Part shown: positions 33,836-45,757 of the stretch, in pieces
Numbering within the stretch: the first letter of the stretch is position 1
Layout of the letters: each line of letters begins with the position of its first letter
Source of the DNA: Anseranas semipalmata
Lineage: Eukaryota; Chordata; Aves; Anseriformes; Anseranatidae
DNA: 64,000 nucleotides
Direction of reading: 5' to 3'
NCBI GenBank assembly: GCA_013399115.1
Contig: VXAA01003175.1
Span: 1-64,000, forward strand
The notes under the pieces: model-generated
What the model was told of the DNA's origin: nothing
The model's database searches: none
What the model saw: the letters and a program-made list of their open reading frames with translations, nothing else
Program-made: the position numbers and the translations under genes

Positions 33836-33962
33836 GATTTGGAGAGGAAAATATTCCTGTCTTAAATTAAATATCAGTTTGGTCAGAAGATCATTAAAAA
33901 TATGCTTTCACCTGCTCCTAATTACTTTCTGCACTACAATAGGTATTTGTTTCCACTCACAG
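33836..33962. promoter_or_regulatory. Small candidate conserved noncoding element
   Basis: 'TCTTAAATTAAATATCAG', 'GATCATTAAAAATATGC' and 'CACCTGCTCCTAATTACTTT' lie within 130 bp, combining homeodomain/MEF2-like AT cores with an E-box (CACCTG). Short, repeat-free and without coding sense. Tentative. Confidence 0.3.
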
Positions 33963-34316
33963 GAAGCTGGAGCTGTAAGACACGGTGTGCAGAGGGTGGA
34001 ACTCACCTCTCTGAAGTAGCTCTGACCTGCATAAGGCATAAGCCTTTTGCATAAAGGTGCTTTTTACTCCCAAGTGAAGCTCAGAGCACCTGAGAAACTG
34101 CATATATTAATCTGAGCCCTGGCCCATGCTGCTGAGCTGGTGCATGCTGCTGGCTGGCCCTGCCCCAGAGGTGGCTGCAACCCAGCTGCAGCTCGAGCCC
34201 TCCCCATGTGTTTGTGTGCATGCGGTGTGTGTTCACGCATCTATGCAAACACACGGCAATGTGCACGGAGAGCTCTTCGTAGTTGTTAACGTATCAAAAT
34301 ATCATCACAAAAATAA
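33963..34316. other. Unique noncoding DNA
   Basis: A moderately GC-rich patch with 'GCTGCTGGCTGGCCCTGCCC' near 34,150 and degenerate TG-rich sequence around 34,205-34,240. No gene seen. Confidence 0.45.
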
Positions 34317-34342
34317 CCCCCCCCCCCCCCAAAAAAAAAAAA
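34317..34342 (+). repeat. C14-A12 double homopolymer
   Basis: Fourteen cytosines are followed directly by twelve adenines. Such a junction is prone to sequencing error. A long C-run is also a possible i-motif/G-quadruplex strand pair, but no context supports a role. Confidence 0.95.
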
Positions 34343-36004
34343 GAGGAAAAAAAAATTAAGCCTTCAAAACAAATGCTTTTTTCAACCCACTGGCAATTAC
34401 AGAGAGGTCCTGATCCTTTCTGCATGTTACTGTCAAACAAGTTTTCAGTAGGATTCAATAAAGTGATCTGACATTTCTTTGGAGATCTTTACACACAGTA
34501 GCTCAAGCCAGGCAAGAACTTTACTTCTGGCAGCTATGTGAATATTTTATTTTGCCCAAAGCTAGACAGGTGTGATCAAGAACAGGGGGAAAAATATATT
34601 AGCAAAAGACCTTTCAGTGGCAATACAGGTGTTTGCTGGAGTGTAGTCGGTTTGGGGTTTTGTGGTTTTTTTTACGAAGAAAATCTTAGCAGGGCAAGAT
34701 TAAAGGCACAGTACATTTATTTCTTATAGACTGAAAGGTAGGGAAACATTTTAAAAAGTAGGTTACAGTGCTGGGTAATAAAGTTACTAATTTTGAATTT
34801 CTAACCAGCAGCTGTTAACATTTGTCAGTGAAAAGGATATTTTGAGCCAGAGTTACAGCAGGGATTAAGCTGCTCATTCCTATAAGCTTGAAGAGACTTT
34901 GGCACATTAGATATCTCCTGCATCAGAGCCTTTCTCATCGAGCATGGGGGAGTCACTAAAGAGTTAATGGAGTTTATAATTCACAGAACAAGTCAATACA
35001 CTCATTCAAATAGTTACAGAAAGGTCACAGGCTGAGATGCCTGAAACCTGCTTAAGCAACAATTTTTTGCTCTTAGGGTAAGCTGAAACACAGGACATGT
35101 TTCCTGGAAGAGGTCGGAGATGTTGCTAGAGCAGCGGGCAGGGGCTGGGGGAAGGAGCTGCATGAGTTGTTCAAGATCTGGGAAGCCAACTCCCAACGCA
35201 TGGGCTCAGGAAGTTTGTTAAAGAAGAGGTGGGTTGAGCACAATGTATAAAGAAGGGGAGGAAGGAGAAGGGTCTTTAATTCAGCAGCAAAGACAAGGTG
35301 TGACAGAGGACTGGGACCAGACCTGACAAGGTCTAGCAGGAGCAGGATCCCCAGATCCCACTTGCAGCTTCTTTCCTTGGAGAAGCCTGGAAAATGCCTG
35401 TCCTTGGACTGCCTGAGACCATGTCTGCAGCCCAGCTTTATGGGATGCCAAAGAGCAACAGTGGAGGGCAGCTGATCTGGAGGAAGGGAGCCGTTGGCCA
35501 ATGGGCCAGATTTATGTCACTGAAGAGGAGGGAGAAGGCAAAGCTAATGAGTTTGACCACCTGCAGCTGGCATGGGCTACAAAGGTTATGCAAGATGTCA
35601 ATGATAAATACATGGTGACAGAGCTGCGAATCAGACCACATGCACACACATACGCACACATATTTTAAGCACAGTGCACAGCGATACTATTCTAATGTTT
35701 GGTATCCAGCTACATTATAAGTGCTTTATTAGTACTTATACTAGTACCCCTTATTTTTAGAGAATTGGTCACTTAAGACCTGAAAGAGCATAATTTAGCA
35801 TGAAAATCCAGCTTTTCAGTTCATAACTTCTGCAGTCTGTTTTATCCTTACACGAGTGTACACAAGTTTTCAATAGCTGCAGTACAGCATTCACTGACAT
35901 CTCTCACATAGATGGATAAGATGTCAATGTGCAGCCTGGGCTATAAATTGCCATTTCCAAAGCATGAACAAGAGCAGCCCTGATGCAAAAAATAAGATAT
36001 TTCA
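34343..36004. other. Unique noncoding DNA, no gene seen
   Basis: The 142-codon reverse frame at 35,073-35,501 overlaps frames on both strands and matches nothing known. 34,740-35,000 is AT-rich and enhancer-like at low confidence. A short CA-type run lies at 35,640-35,662. Confidence 0.45.
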
Positions 36005-36070
36005 AGAAGTGGAATCACTGAAATACTGAAGATGGATCTGGAAGGGACCTTGAAGGGGCCCTTTGATCGA
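36005..36070 (-). mobile_element. Possible CR1 3' end remnant, reverse strand
   Basis: 'GGAATCACTGAAATACTGAA' then 'GATCTGGAAGGGACCTTGAA' recalls the reverse complement of a CR1 end (agaatcactgagg...tggaagggacctt...atc). Too short to be sure. Confidence 0.35.
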
Positions 36071-38574
36071 AGTATTTCTAAGTACAAATTTTTTATTCGC
36101 TGAAAACACTGCTTCATGTGGACCAAAGCTATGCACCATATTCTGTATTTTCTACCTATGTTTTATAGACAATGTGATGTTCCACCAAAGAAGATAATAT
36201 TCTCCTTACTGTGCAGAGGAAAAAAGTAAATGTGATAATAGACACTGTACCTGTTCAGCCCCAGTGATGGGGCCTTGGCCACTGATCTGGGTACCCAAGC
36301 ACTGCTGGATCCTCTCCAACTGGTGCTTTTGGAAGGGGGAGAAGGCCTGGTGTGCTCAGCGCTCATGGACCCTGGGCCCTGCATGGACCCAGCCTTATCT
36401 ATGCCATAAGTCCTGGCAGCAAGGACACAAAGTCAACCCCAGGCTCACAGGATGCCCCAATGCCACCCCTACATGGGTTCAAACCTTCACAAGATGTTTC
36501 ATGAAGAACTTCGGGCTCCCTGGATAGTCACTGGAAGGAAACAATGCAATTCATCTTCCTTATTTCAGGCTAAGGCAAGTCTCATGGTGGTTGTATTGAC
36601 AACACACACATGGCTCCACAGTGGGGCATGATGGATCCCAACCACCATAACTGGGTAAGAAATATCTCTAAGAGCCTTCAGAAGAATTGCAAAATGATCA
36701 GGTGCCTCTGGGAGGTAACTCAGGGCAAAGAGTCAGCTTAGGAGCTCCTACCTCTTTCTGGAGGAGCCTCTCCCCTTGACGACAGAGGGACCTCAGGCAG
36801 ATGAGCTGGCAGTTGAACCACCTCACTGAGATAACTCCATCTGCAAGATGTCCTCTGTTACACTTATTAAAGAAGGCTGGCCCACAGCATGTCCTCCTGC
36901 TTTCTCAAGAGGAGACGGAGGCTTTGGAGCTGATGAATACAGACAGGGCCGTACAGGATATAGAAAAAGAGAGCAAAGGTTGTTATTTGAGTTTAGTGAG
37001 CACTGGAGGTATCTGGCATGGGTGCTGTCATCCTCGGGGCTATAGAAAAGGTTAGAGACGGGCAGCCCTGCTGTGACATGCCATCAGCTCGTGGGAAGCT
37101 GCACACACTGCATGGACTGTGCTTCCATGGCAGCCCTGGTTTCTTGTAAAAAGAATTGCAGATTGAACCACAGCCATGGGGAGAGTGACCAGTAAATGCA
37201 TAAGGCACTGTTTGGAGGTCAACCTGAGGTGAGCTCAGCACCTTCAGCAGAAGGAAAAAGAAGGGTGAATCATGGCAATGGGTCATCAGCAAACACCACA
37301 CGTGATGGGAGAGAGATAACCAAGGAAACTAGGAGAGAAGCCACATACCTATCCAAACCTAATGTCTCGCCTTGCGTTGGCATGGCATTCACCAAAAAGT
37401 CACTTCTCTGGGAAAATTTTGAACAACTGAGTCATCAAACTTTATTGCTTGTGATACCCCAGGCTCTGGCTAAATATTATTCACAGTAATGCTTACCTGT
37501 GTGCCAGTAAAAGTGATGAGTGGACAAGACCTGGTACTTCTTGCAGCTGGGCAACTGAGGCAGGAGGCTTCACCTGCACTGCCACCCAAGCAGGGGCTGA
37601 GTTGCCTCCAGCCTCACAACTGGCCCAGGTTGCTCATCTGCAAACCCACCCTCCGTGTTCCCAAAGGGGATTTATAATCCCTAGAATGAGATCTTTTGCA
37701 ATCATAAGTCTCCTGAGGTTAGCGTGGTGCCTCGAGCCCATGGTTGAGAAGGTGACCAGTGCCTCCCTGCATTGCTGAAAACATCCATTCTTGCTTTGGG
37801 GAGGGAAATAAGACAAAGCGACATTTCTTGCTCTTTGTTCAAAGTAGCCCCTTGAAGAAGAGAGGGCTTCTTGCTCGGAAAGCTCCAGGATCTAAGGATC
37901 CTCTCAAAAGCCTTTTAATGAGGTTTGAAATAGGACAGGCCTTGCTGTTTGGGGAACATCATGAGACCTGAGAGCAGAAAAAAGCTGAGAGAGCTGGTCC
38001 CCACCAACTCCCAGCTCCAAGCCAAACAGGTTTGGCCAGCTCTAATTAAGGTAATTAATATCCTCAAACCTGTTATTAAGCAAGAAGCAGTAAAAGGGAG
38101 TCTCCCCTTTACCTCGGGGTCCTGCTGAACACCTCAGCCCAACAAGAAGCCCATTGTCAGCCCAGTGTGCAGCCTGCCACCTCTGGGGCCACAGGGCCAG
38201 ATCCTGCCACCCAGGGGATGGTAGGGAGTCACCGGATGAGCCCCTATCTCCTTCTTGGTGCTGGGAAGCCAATTTCAGGCCATGTTTCACCACCCCCATT
38301 AGATGAAACAATGGTTGGTGAGATATTTGGATGGTAGGAGGTATGTTTAGAAGGTGTTTGAAAGGTGGCCCGTCTTATTCACTGTTCTCCAGAGAATGGG
38401 GTAGGTGAGGTGGGACCATCCATAGGGCAGAGTCAAGTCTGCACATCACCCCCAGAGACCTGTAGTATGAATTTGGACTTGTCTTCAGACCTTTGGCCAG
38501 CGGACTGTCTGATGAACACAAAGGAGCATGGGAAAGGGAACTCAGTTCAAAGACCCTGGTGGATCTTTGAAGTA
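36071..38574. other. Unique noncoding DNA, no gene seen
   Basis: 2.5 kb with many frames of 60-102 codons that overlap in conflicting phases. The longest (36,993-37,301, reverse strand) has no domain. No repeat recognised. Confidence 0.5.
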
Positions 38575-38818
38575 AAATAATTAATGGGACAGGAATTTAA
38601 ATTTAAGAGATTCCATTTAAATGTAAGAAAAAACTTTTTCTATGTGAGGATGTTCAAACAGTAGATCAGGTGTAACCTCCATCCTTGGAGGTACACAAAG
38701 CCCAACAGGAACCAGTCCTGAGCAACCTGCCTTAGGTGAACCTGCTTGAGCAGAGGTTCAGACCAAATGATCTCCAGAGATCCCTGACAATCTCAATTCT
38801 TCTGTGATTCTGTGAAAT
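38575..38818 (+). mobile_element. CR1 LINE 3' end, + strand, with terminal octamers
   Basis: 'AGAGATTCCATTTAAATGTA', 'AGAAAAAACTTTTTCTATGT', 'CAACCTGCCTTAGGTGAACC', 'TGCTTGAGCAGAGGTTCAGA' and 'CCAAATGATCTCCAGAGATC' lead to terminal 'ATTCTTCTGTGATTCTGTGA'. This is the classic last 240 bp of an avian CR1, 5'-truncated as usual. It is moderately diverged, so younger than the copies at 21 and 25 kb. Confidence 0.93.
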
Positions 38819-39985
38819 TATATAAAGATTTAAGAACCATATGCAGCAAATCAAATAAATGTATAGCATATACCACGGTGGAACAAAATTTATTCCAGCC
38901 CCTTGGCTCATGGGCACCATCCATCCAGCTCTGCAGATGCAGAAGGAAAACATGTCGAGATGCCCAAAGCAAGGTGCAACACCAGTCCCTGATGCACAGC
39001 ACATGCAGGAGAGATGTTAGCTGCCAAAGTGGACCTCCCCGTTCTTTTGAGCAAAGAAAGGACCTGACAATTTTTTTTAACCTCATACCTGTCCGTTCAA
39101 GTCCTTTCCCCCCACCGCCCCCAGGTAGGAAAATTCCTCCCAGAGGAAAACACTGTTGCAATCTATTTTGGTTCTTCTTCAAGTGCAAGAGTTTGTTGTT
39201 GCTGTTTTTTTTTCCACTGGAAATTCTTCTCTGATTCCTTCTTTCAAACGTGCCTAGAAGGAAAATTTGCTTTTCCACTGCTGGCCTGCAAGAGCCCGAG
39301 GTGTCAGGCTGCCCGCAGGAATGTGGGGTTTGATAGCGGCGAGCGAGTGATCTTGCAGGAGATGAGCAGCCTGTGGAGCAGCACGCCTGGGGCACTTCTG
39401 AGAGCACTTGGCCACCCCATGAATGGCTGCTCCATCCCAGCCAGCCTTAAAGAAGGAAAGAAAGAACATTATAGCTCAGAAAAGCGAGCAGCAATGTGGT
39501 CCTGGACTAGTTCCTAGTGTTAAAGGAAACAGGGGTAAGTCCCCGTGATTTCTGCACAAAGCAGGAGGCGACCACTGGCTCTGGTCAGCACAAGGAAACC
39601 ACTTTCAGTTCAGAAATGGCACAGATGAAAAACATCAGCTACAGCAACTGCTATTCTGAGTTTGGAAAAAATCCCATCTTCATAATCTACGGGGCCTGGG
39701 CACCATCTCGGTGATGTGTCTCTCGTGGGGGGTTGCCAAACCTTGCCGATCCCAAGGGCCTCCCTGAGCAGCCAGCTATGGTCCCAGAAATGAGAAGCTT
39801 CACAGACTGGCCAGCGGCACCTCAGGGCTGGTGCAGGACTTGGCAACGGCTGTGTGCTGGGCGGGTGTCAGTGAAAATGGGTGTCATAGGATTTACCTTC
39901 TGCCTTCAGCAGGTTTCTCCTGGTCACATGCAAACTAGGGTTTTCCTTCCTGGAGGAATACGCTTCTGTTTTTTGTTTTTGGATT
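38819..39985. other. Unique noncoding DNA, no gene seen
   Basis: The 204-codon reverse frame at 38,793-39,407 begins inside the CR1 tail, overlaps a 140-codon frame on the opposite strand, and has low-complexity proline/glycine/lysine patches. I do not accept it as a gene. Confidence 0.5.
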
Positions 39986-40030
39986 TTGTTGTTGTTGTTT
40001 TGTTTTGTTTTGTTTTGTTTTGTTTTGTTC
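39986..40030 (+). repeat. (TTG)n and (TTTTG)n microsatellite
   Basis: Three to four TTG units pass into about six perfect TTTTG units. Likely variable in length. It produces the Phe/Val/Leu/Cys-rich string in the 142-codon frame across it. Confidence 0.95.
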
Positions 40031-41267
40031 TTCAGGAGAACAAAATCCTCACGCTAATGCCATTACTAACTGGGTCAGACATTCTTTCCCCCAAGATGTA
40101 CAAAGTCACACCAGCAAAAACAGCAGCTGCTCCTCAGGAGGGACCATCCCCTGAAGTCTAAGCTTTCAGCTGAAGCAAGAAGGCAGACATGGGCCTGGAA
40201 AATTTCAGATTGAGCACTGCAAGTTTGGCAGAGTCCACATAAACTGAAATGCCATCTTCTAATGGGAAGCATCAGACCAACCTCCATTACAGTCCGACAG
40301 AACCCAGGACACAGCGCAAGAGGCAGCCTGATGCTCTCTCGACTGTCCTCTGCAGTTGGGACCCACCTTGCAAGACACAGACTGGCCTTTGTTCTCCTTG
40401 ATCTGCTTGTTGATGCGTTTCGTGTTGCCAACATATTGGCCTTTGACTGCAGCTGCTTGCAAGATGCCGCCCTCCTTTGGGCAGCTCTGCTTGCTCTTGC
40501 CAGGGCCAGGTTGGCCCCTGCCCTCTTCCACCTCCTTCCTCCCATTTGCCAGTGCTCCCTCATTTTCTCCCAGACCTCCCTGACACCAGGGCTACGTCCT
40601 CCTTTGACATTGCCTCTGCAACATGAATGTCACCCAAAAAACACTTCATGCAACATCACTCTGGGCTCATTCCTGAGCTTGGCTGCTCCCAAGGCCATTT
40701 TGTATGCACACAAACATTTTCTCACTTTCTTCTGGATGATGCCACCAGCTCCTCTCTCTTCCTGTCTCACTCCTGAGTCCTGAGGGTCACCCTGGTTGGG
40801 TGTCAGCTCCCCTCTGCAGCAAGGTAACATCTTCCTCCAAGAAAAGACAGGCTCTTTGCAAAGGTTGCGCAGGCAGTAACCATGCTAGGTTGGCTCTAAC
40901 ACCAACCTTAAAAGTCCTGCATCATGACCCTGTGAACGTAACACCCACCCCTTGGTGCTGAGCCAGCCAAAACATCCATCTCGGAACTAGGGGCTGAATG
41001 GGGGACTCAGAGCAGATGGGTGGACACAACTCTGCCTCTCATCCCCTTGAGCATGCAGCCAAGGAATTCACAGCAGAACACGGCCTTCCCCTCAGGAGCT
41101 GACACCCGAAGCATTTGCTGGCCCTGCAGGCTTGCATCCAGACTGCTACAGGCTGCATTCAGAACACAGTAGTCCCAACAGTTCTGGGAATCACTGGAAA
41201 CAGTCACCATCTGTCCCCAAATCCATGCTCAGGACTCTGTTTATTGGCACAGGTCAAAGTAATGCCT
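40031..41267. other. Noncoding DNA with an unusual block of overlapping frames
   Basis: 40,075-40,783 has four overlapping frames of 75-173 codons on both strands. None matches a protein family. The most protein-like short part is on the reverse strand at 40,367-40,446 (lysine-rich, VKGQYVGNTKRINKQIK), bounded by AG on one side and G|GTGGGT on the other, but the polypyrimidine tract is poor. Not called as an exon. Confidence 0.4.
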
Positions 41268-41342
41268 TAGAGCCCACAATGGGTTGGAGCAGATGACTTC
41301 TGGAGGTCCCTTCCAACATACTTTATTATTCTATAAACTTAC
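41268..41342 (+). mobile_element. CR1 LINE 3' end fragment, + strand
   Basis: 'ATGGGTTGGAGCAGATGACT', 'TCTGGAGGTCCCTTCCAACA' and 'TTATTATTCTATAAACTT' match the final 70 bp of CR1 (gggttggactagatgacctctggaggtcccttccaaccc...attctatgattct). The terminal octamers are mutated. Confidence 0.88.
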
Positions 41343-41838
41343 GGTACTCACAAGAGAGAGGAGAATCTCCCTGTAAAGCACTTCAAAGTCCTTCAGCAGA
41401 GGACTTCTGCACCTTCCTGGCCATGCATGAACCTTCCCTGCACCAGCTTCACACCCCTGCAGCGCTGGAGAAGAAAGGAACATTCATCACTTTGAACACA
41501 ACCTGCTGAAGCTTTACAGAGATAGATAAAACATCTGTAAGTCAGTGGAAAAGATAATATAGGAATCATTAAAAAGAAAAACAAACAAACAAAAAGACTA
41601 TAGAAGGTCATTTGCCCTGTGGAACAGAGAACAAGATTTCAGCAGGTTTCAGAAGCCAGCGGGACATTGATATAGATGGAGACGCAGAAGGGTAACCTCT
41701 CTGGTGCCCAGCAGGGAGCAGGAGCATCAGCCCTCCAACAGCTGGCATTTCAGGGTGGGATTTTGGAAACAACGGGTCTCTTCATTCAGAGATACCCACT
41801 GTCAATTTTTTCTTGCTTAGGTAGGAGTCTGTGGCCTT
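41343..41838. other. Unique noncoding DNA
   Basis: Contains a short (AAAC)n run at 41,571-41,595. No gene seen. Confidence 0.5.
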
Positions 41839-41900
41839 GGAACCTGATTCAAAACCCATCATAGTTTTGTGTTGACTTCAAGAGGCTTTGGATCAGGCGC
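41839..41900. repeat. Palindromic amniote repeat, near full-length
   Basis: 'GGAACCTGATTCAAAACCCA' at the left and 'TTCAAGAGGCTTTGGATCAG' at the right are roughly inverted around 'TCATAGTTTTGTGTTGAC'. This matches 'cctgatccaaagcccatt...cttttgcattgacttcaatgggctttggatcaggc'. Both arms are preserved here, unlike the copy at 19.4 kb. Confidence 0.7.
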
Positions 41901-44650
41901 AGGGTGAACTCCGAACCAACATTTTCGTGCTTCCTAAAGAGAAGTTCCCTCTCTCAACATTTCTGAAGCCAAGCAAACACTTTAGCACAGTGGCTGCTTT
42001 CAGAGCCAGGCTTAGGTACACGCTGTCAAGTACATTTGCCACAGCAGAAGAGGAAGCTCTCCACACGAGTATGGGGTTTTTGGTTGGTGAAGGAGAAATC
42101 TCTTCAACAAAAAGTGTCTGAATAGACAAACATCCTTCCTCAACATAATCCGGCCCTGATAAGGTCCCAGCACTAAACAGGGCAGAATCTATCCAGAAAG
42201 TTGCTCTCATTCACGTTACTCAACCTGGGTAATAATTTGCTTCATAAGTGCACCCAGACCCCTCACACGTGACCTGTGTCCTTGCTGGAAAATTAAAATG
42301 AGTGATCAGGGAACCAAGCTGGCATCAGCCAGCCAAAAGCAGCCACTTGGCAGATCCCTTCTCCCAAGGGGATGTCCACACTGGGTTGTCCATCACCCAC
42401 TGCCTAGTTAGGGACAGGAGCTTGCAGCATCCCCAGGATGTTAATGCACTACAACAACTACTGTATAAAATCAATGCACGGTGCTGTTCCCACGAAGACA
42501 AACGTGCTGTTGGGGAAAATCTGATAGTATCATAAATTTCCAGCTAGGAGAAAATGGGAGGTAGTGGTGCCAGCAGAGGGAGTTTGCCGGCTTGCAAGCC
42601 TGCTGGAGCGGAGAGCCAGCAATCTGTTGAGAGAGATGGAGGGGAAATGTACAAACACCAGATCTATATTTTTAAACGGGTTAATGAAACCAAACCAATT
42701 CACATCACTTCATGCATTCAGCAACCCATCACAAGGCAAAACAAAGAGGGAAAAAAGGAGAAAAATAGAGACTGGCCAACTCTGCTACTTCTGATTAAGC
42801 TGATGCAAATTCTTCCCCCTGAGAAGCCCGAAGGCTGCCAGCCTCCGCTCCATGCCCTACCGATGGACTCACGACATGCTGGGAAAGCCCATCCAGATGC
42901 CTGCAGGGAGAGACGAGTGGCTAATTAGAGTCCTGACCATGAAGGGCGCTCAACAGCTCTCTGAGGGACTCTCCAAAAAAACAAATAGCACGCCAGATAC
43001 GTTGCCAAATAAAAACATGCCAAGCTCAAGCTGGGAGCTCGTCACATCATTCTTTTCCCCCTTATTTTTTTGTTTTTGTTTTTGTTTTCGTTCTCTTTTC
43101 CTGGTGATGCAACAATTTTTTTTAATAACTATCACCTTCGGTCACCCAATCCTAACCATCTCATAACATCACAGGTCTGGCAACTCAAATATTCAACAGT
43201 GACAAAGCAATGGATGAGAAGGTTAAGAACAGTGAAGATTTCGAACACATACATCTTGTAATTGTTTTAGCCGTCTAGATTTTGGAGGCAGCCCTTTTCT
43301 TTCACTTGACTTTGAATGTGTATCATCCCCCTTCTCAATGTCTGCCATGCTTCTTAATGAGCTACAAGCTGCTGATTTCTCCACAGGGAAGTTGCTCTCA
43401 TTTGGACTTGCCTTGGGAGCAAGGCAAGCTCTCTTCTAAGCTCAGTTTTGGATAAGCATCTAACACCAGCATCTCTTTTCAAGTGCAGAAATAGGTGCAA
43501 AGAGCAGCGACTTAGCAGCAATGGTTAAAGTCAACCCCTGAATTTCCCATCCTTATCTCTGTATTTCAGGGAGGGCTGCTGTACAGTAAACAATTTACAA
43601 TTTATCATTGTTTTCATGAATAACACTTCACTCTAACTTCTATCTTTGAAAGTATCTTTGCAAAATGTTCCTATCCCCACTTCACTTCTTGTACTCCACC
43701 AATTTTATCCCCCTGAAGTCCCCACCGAAGGTCTCCACCGAAATATTTCTGCCACAGGCTAAATCGAAACTTTGTTTGCAGAAATACAGGAGGGACAAAG
43801 GATTTTTGTGATATTTTTTATACTATTCTCTGCTAGTTTATTCCATTCAGGCTTACCAGGCAAAATTTTAACCCAGTTTAGGCCACCAAAAATGCAACTC
43901 AGAGAGCAGATGAGCAGGAAGTTTTGTTCTGGGCAATTTTTTGAGATTTTTATTTCATAAAGTAATGGAGCTTTCTTAGACAATCTCTGTCCACAGTAAA
44001 CTTACCAGGAAATATTCATTGGTCCCAGAATTTCTAATTATACACAAAGGAAAAATGTTCATTCCAGCAGTAATTTACACCTGCTGTAATGATTAATTAA
44101 CTACTTGCACTATCACATGACTCTCTTCCTTAAAGGGTTCATGATAAGAGTGAGATGAAGGGTGGAAAAGAGGTTTGAACTTGGATCTCTGACCTTAGAA
44201 AGGGCTGGTGTGTCCAGCAGATAGTCATCGTCTTGTGGAGCTGCTCTTTGCTCTTTTTTCAGTGTCCTGGAGTTCACCTTGCTGAGGAATGGGAAAATTT
44301 CTTCTATCATAATTGTTTCCCACCTTGTTCAAGCTGGAAGGCGCCTATGCACCCCACACAACCCAATGGCCCCTGAAAGGGATGGGAATTAAAGGTTGTC
44401 CTCATCCTTGTGGGTAATCTTCCCAAGGCACTGGGGTAAGGGACACAGGAACAGGAGCCTGGGTGGCCCTGCAAGTGTCATGCAAGCCTTTCAGAAATTG
44501 TACTTAGTGTTGGATTTGCTGGCATGTTTTTTATTTTTTTTAATGCCGAGTATTTCTTTCTTAGCACTCAAGAGGCATTAAATAAACCCCATAATCCAGC
44601 AGATCTGCATCAATATATCATCTGAGTGTATTGGCCAAAAAGGGATAGAG
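41901..44650. other. Unique noncoding DNA, no gene seen
   Basis: 2.7 kb with frames of 60-124 codons in conflicting phases. A (TTTTTG)n-type run lies at 43,064-43,090. A partial CTCF-like match (CCAGCAGAGGGAGT, 12/14) is at 42,570-42,583. The 43.2-44.1 kb part is AT-rich but without a dense motif cluster. Confidence 0.45.
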
Positions 44651-44692
44651 AAAAAAAAAAAAAAAAAGAAAAGGAAAAAAAATCATCTCCTG
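44651..44692 (+). repeat. A-rich tract (A17 with G interruptions)
   Basis: Seventeen adenines are followed by GAAAAGGA8-type sequence. Low-complexity, possibly an old tail, but no element body is visible on either side. Confidence 0.9.
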
Positions 44693-44964
44693 GTTTCAAG
44701 TCTAAATAACTGCGTTGCTCGACAGCTTCAGAAGTGGGTTTTCAGTTCACCCATCGAGTCAGAGACTATTGAAAATAACCCCAGACCACACAGCTGGTGC
44801 AATATTTTCCACCCTGTGCAGAGGCCGTGTGGCTGGGCTGTACCTGTGCAAGAAGAATATGAGCAGAGATGCTCTGGTGGGGACCTGGAGTGTGGTCCCA
44901 TCGCTAGGCACAGCTGTGCTGGGATTGATCCTACCTATCATTAGGGATGAAAGCCAGCTGTTAA
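44693..44964. other. Unique noncoding DNA
   Basis: Overlapping frames of 60-84 codons on opposite strands, no domain recognised. Confidence 0.5.
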
Positions 44965-45072
44965 ATTAAGACTTCCAAATTCAAGTGCCTGTAGTAGAAG
45001 TCTTGGGCAGCTGGTGTCTGATGTCCCACTGAGACCAGTGGAGATGCTGAGCTCTGTCAGGGCACCCAAACC
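44965..45072. repeat. Probable palindromic amniote repeat
   Basis: 'TTCAAGTGCCTGTAGTAGAA', 'GTCCCACTGAGACCAGTGGA' and 'GATGCTGAGCTCTGTCAGGG' resemble 'caggtgcctaa...ctcccattgacttcaatgggag.tgctgagcacc...caggcc'. CCCACTG/CAGTGG forms the inverted centre. Diverged. Confidence 0.5.
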
Positions 45073-45757
45073 CCCCTGAATTCAGTCCTAAGGAGCTTTG
45101 CCATACCGAACTGAGTTCTTGAGCAAAGATGCATTGAAAATCTCTGCCCTGCTTTCAAACTGGATGCAATCAGCTTCACACAAGCATGCACACACACATA
45201 CACATACAAAGGGCGATTGGATCCACCGCGTTTCCTTTCTGACCGTCATCCGAGGAGGCAGCAGCCTGCAAAGCACAGAGGTAGAGTCAAGCATCACCAG
45301 CATCTGGGATAATCTGCCTGGGTTGGCTCCATGTGACGCAAATGCAAGCGCACTGAAAATGGCAGGAATTGCCTCATTTTGCTTCAGGGAGGGCCGTAAT
45401 TAGATAACGTCTGTACCGCGCTTGGAGCCCATTGCACGAGGGAAGCCACAGCACTGCAAAGCATTAGAAGCATTTCAGAGCCGGGGTTTGTCACTCAGAG
45501 GTAAATGATACTGGGGAGGATGGCAGCTTGCCACAAAAATGTTCCCGATCTTCACATGGCATTCGGAGCTTAATGCCTCAGACGTGTCCCGACACAGAAC
45601 TGGAAGCCTGACATGCTTCTGAGCAGTTAGCACCATGTTCGGGGGTGGAAAAGGCCTCGGTGGACAGGCGTCCACTGAAACCAATTGCAGCATCTCCCCG
45701 GGGAATTCCAGCTGAGAGGCCAAATGTTGCACAAGAAAAGGGATCTGACGGCTTGAC
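45073..45757. other. Unique noncoding DNA
   Basis: A short interrupted CA run lies at 45,188-45,210. Frames at 45,088-45,759 conflict with each other. No gene supported. Confidence 0.5.

Noticed and set aside
38793..39407. 204-codon reverse-strand open frame
   Set aside because: It ends inside the CR1 tail, is overlapped by a 140-codon frame on the other strand, and has low-complexity patches.
40075..40783. Stack of overlapping frames on both strands, considered as a retrocopy
   Set aside because: No family match, no poly-A tail at either end and no target-site duplication. Only the short 40,367-40,446 part was kept as a weak finding.
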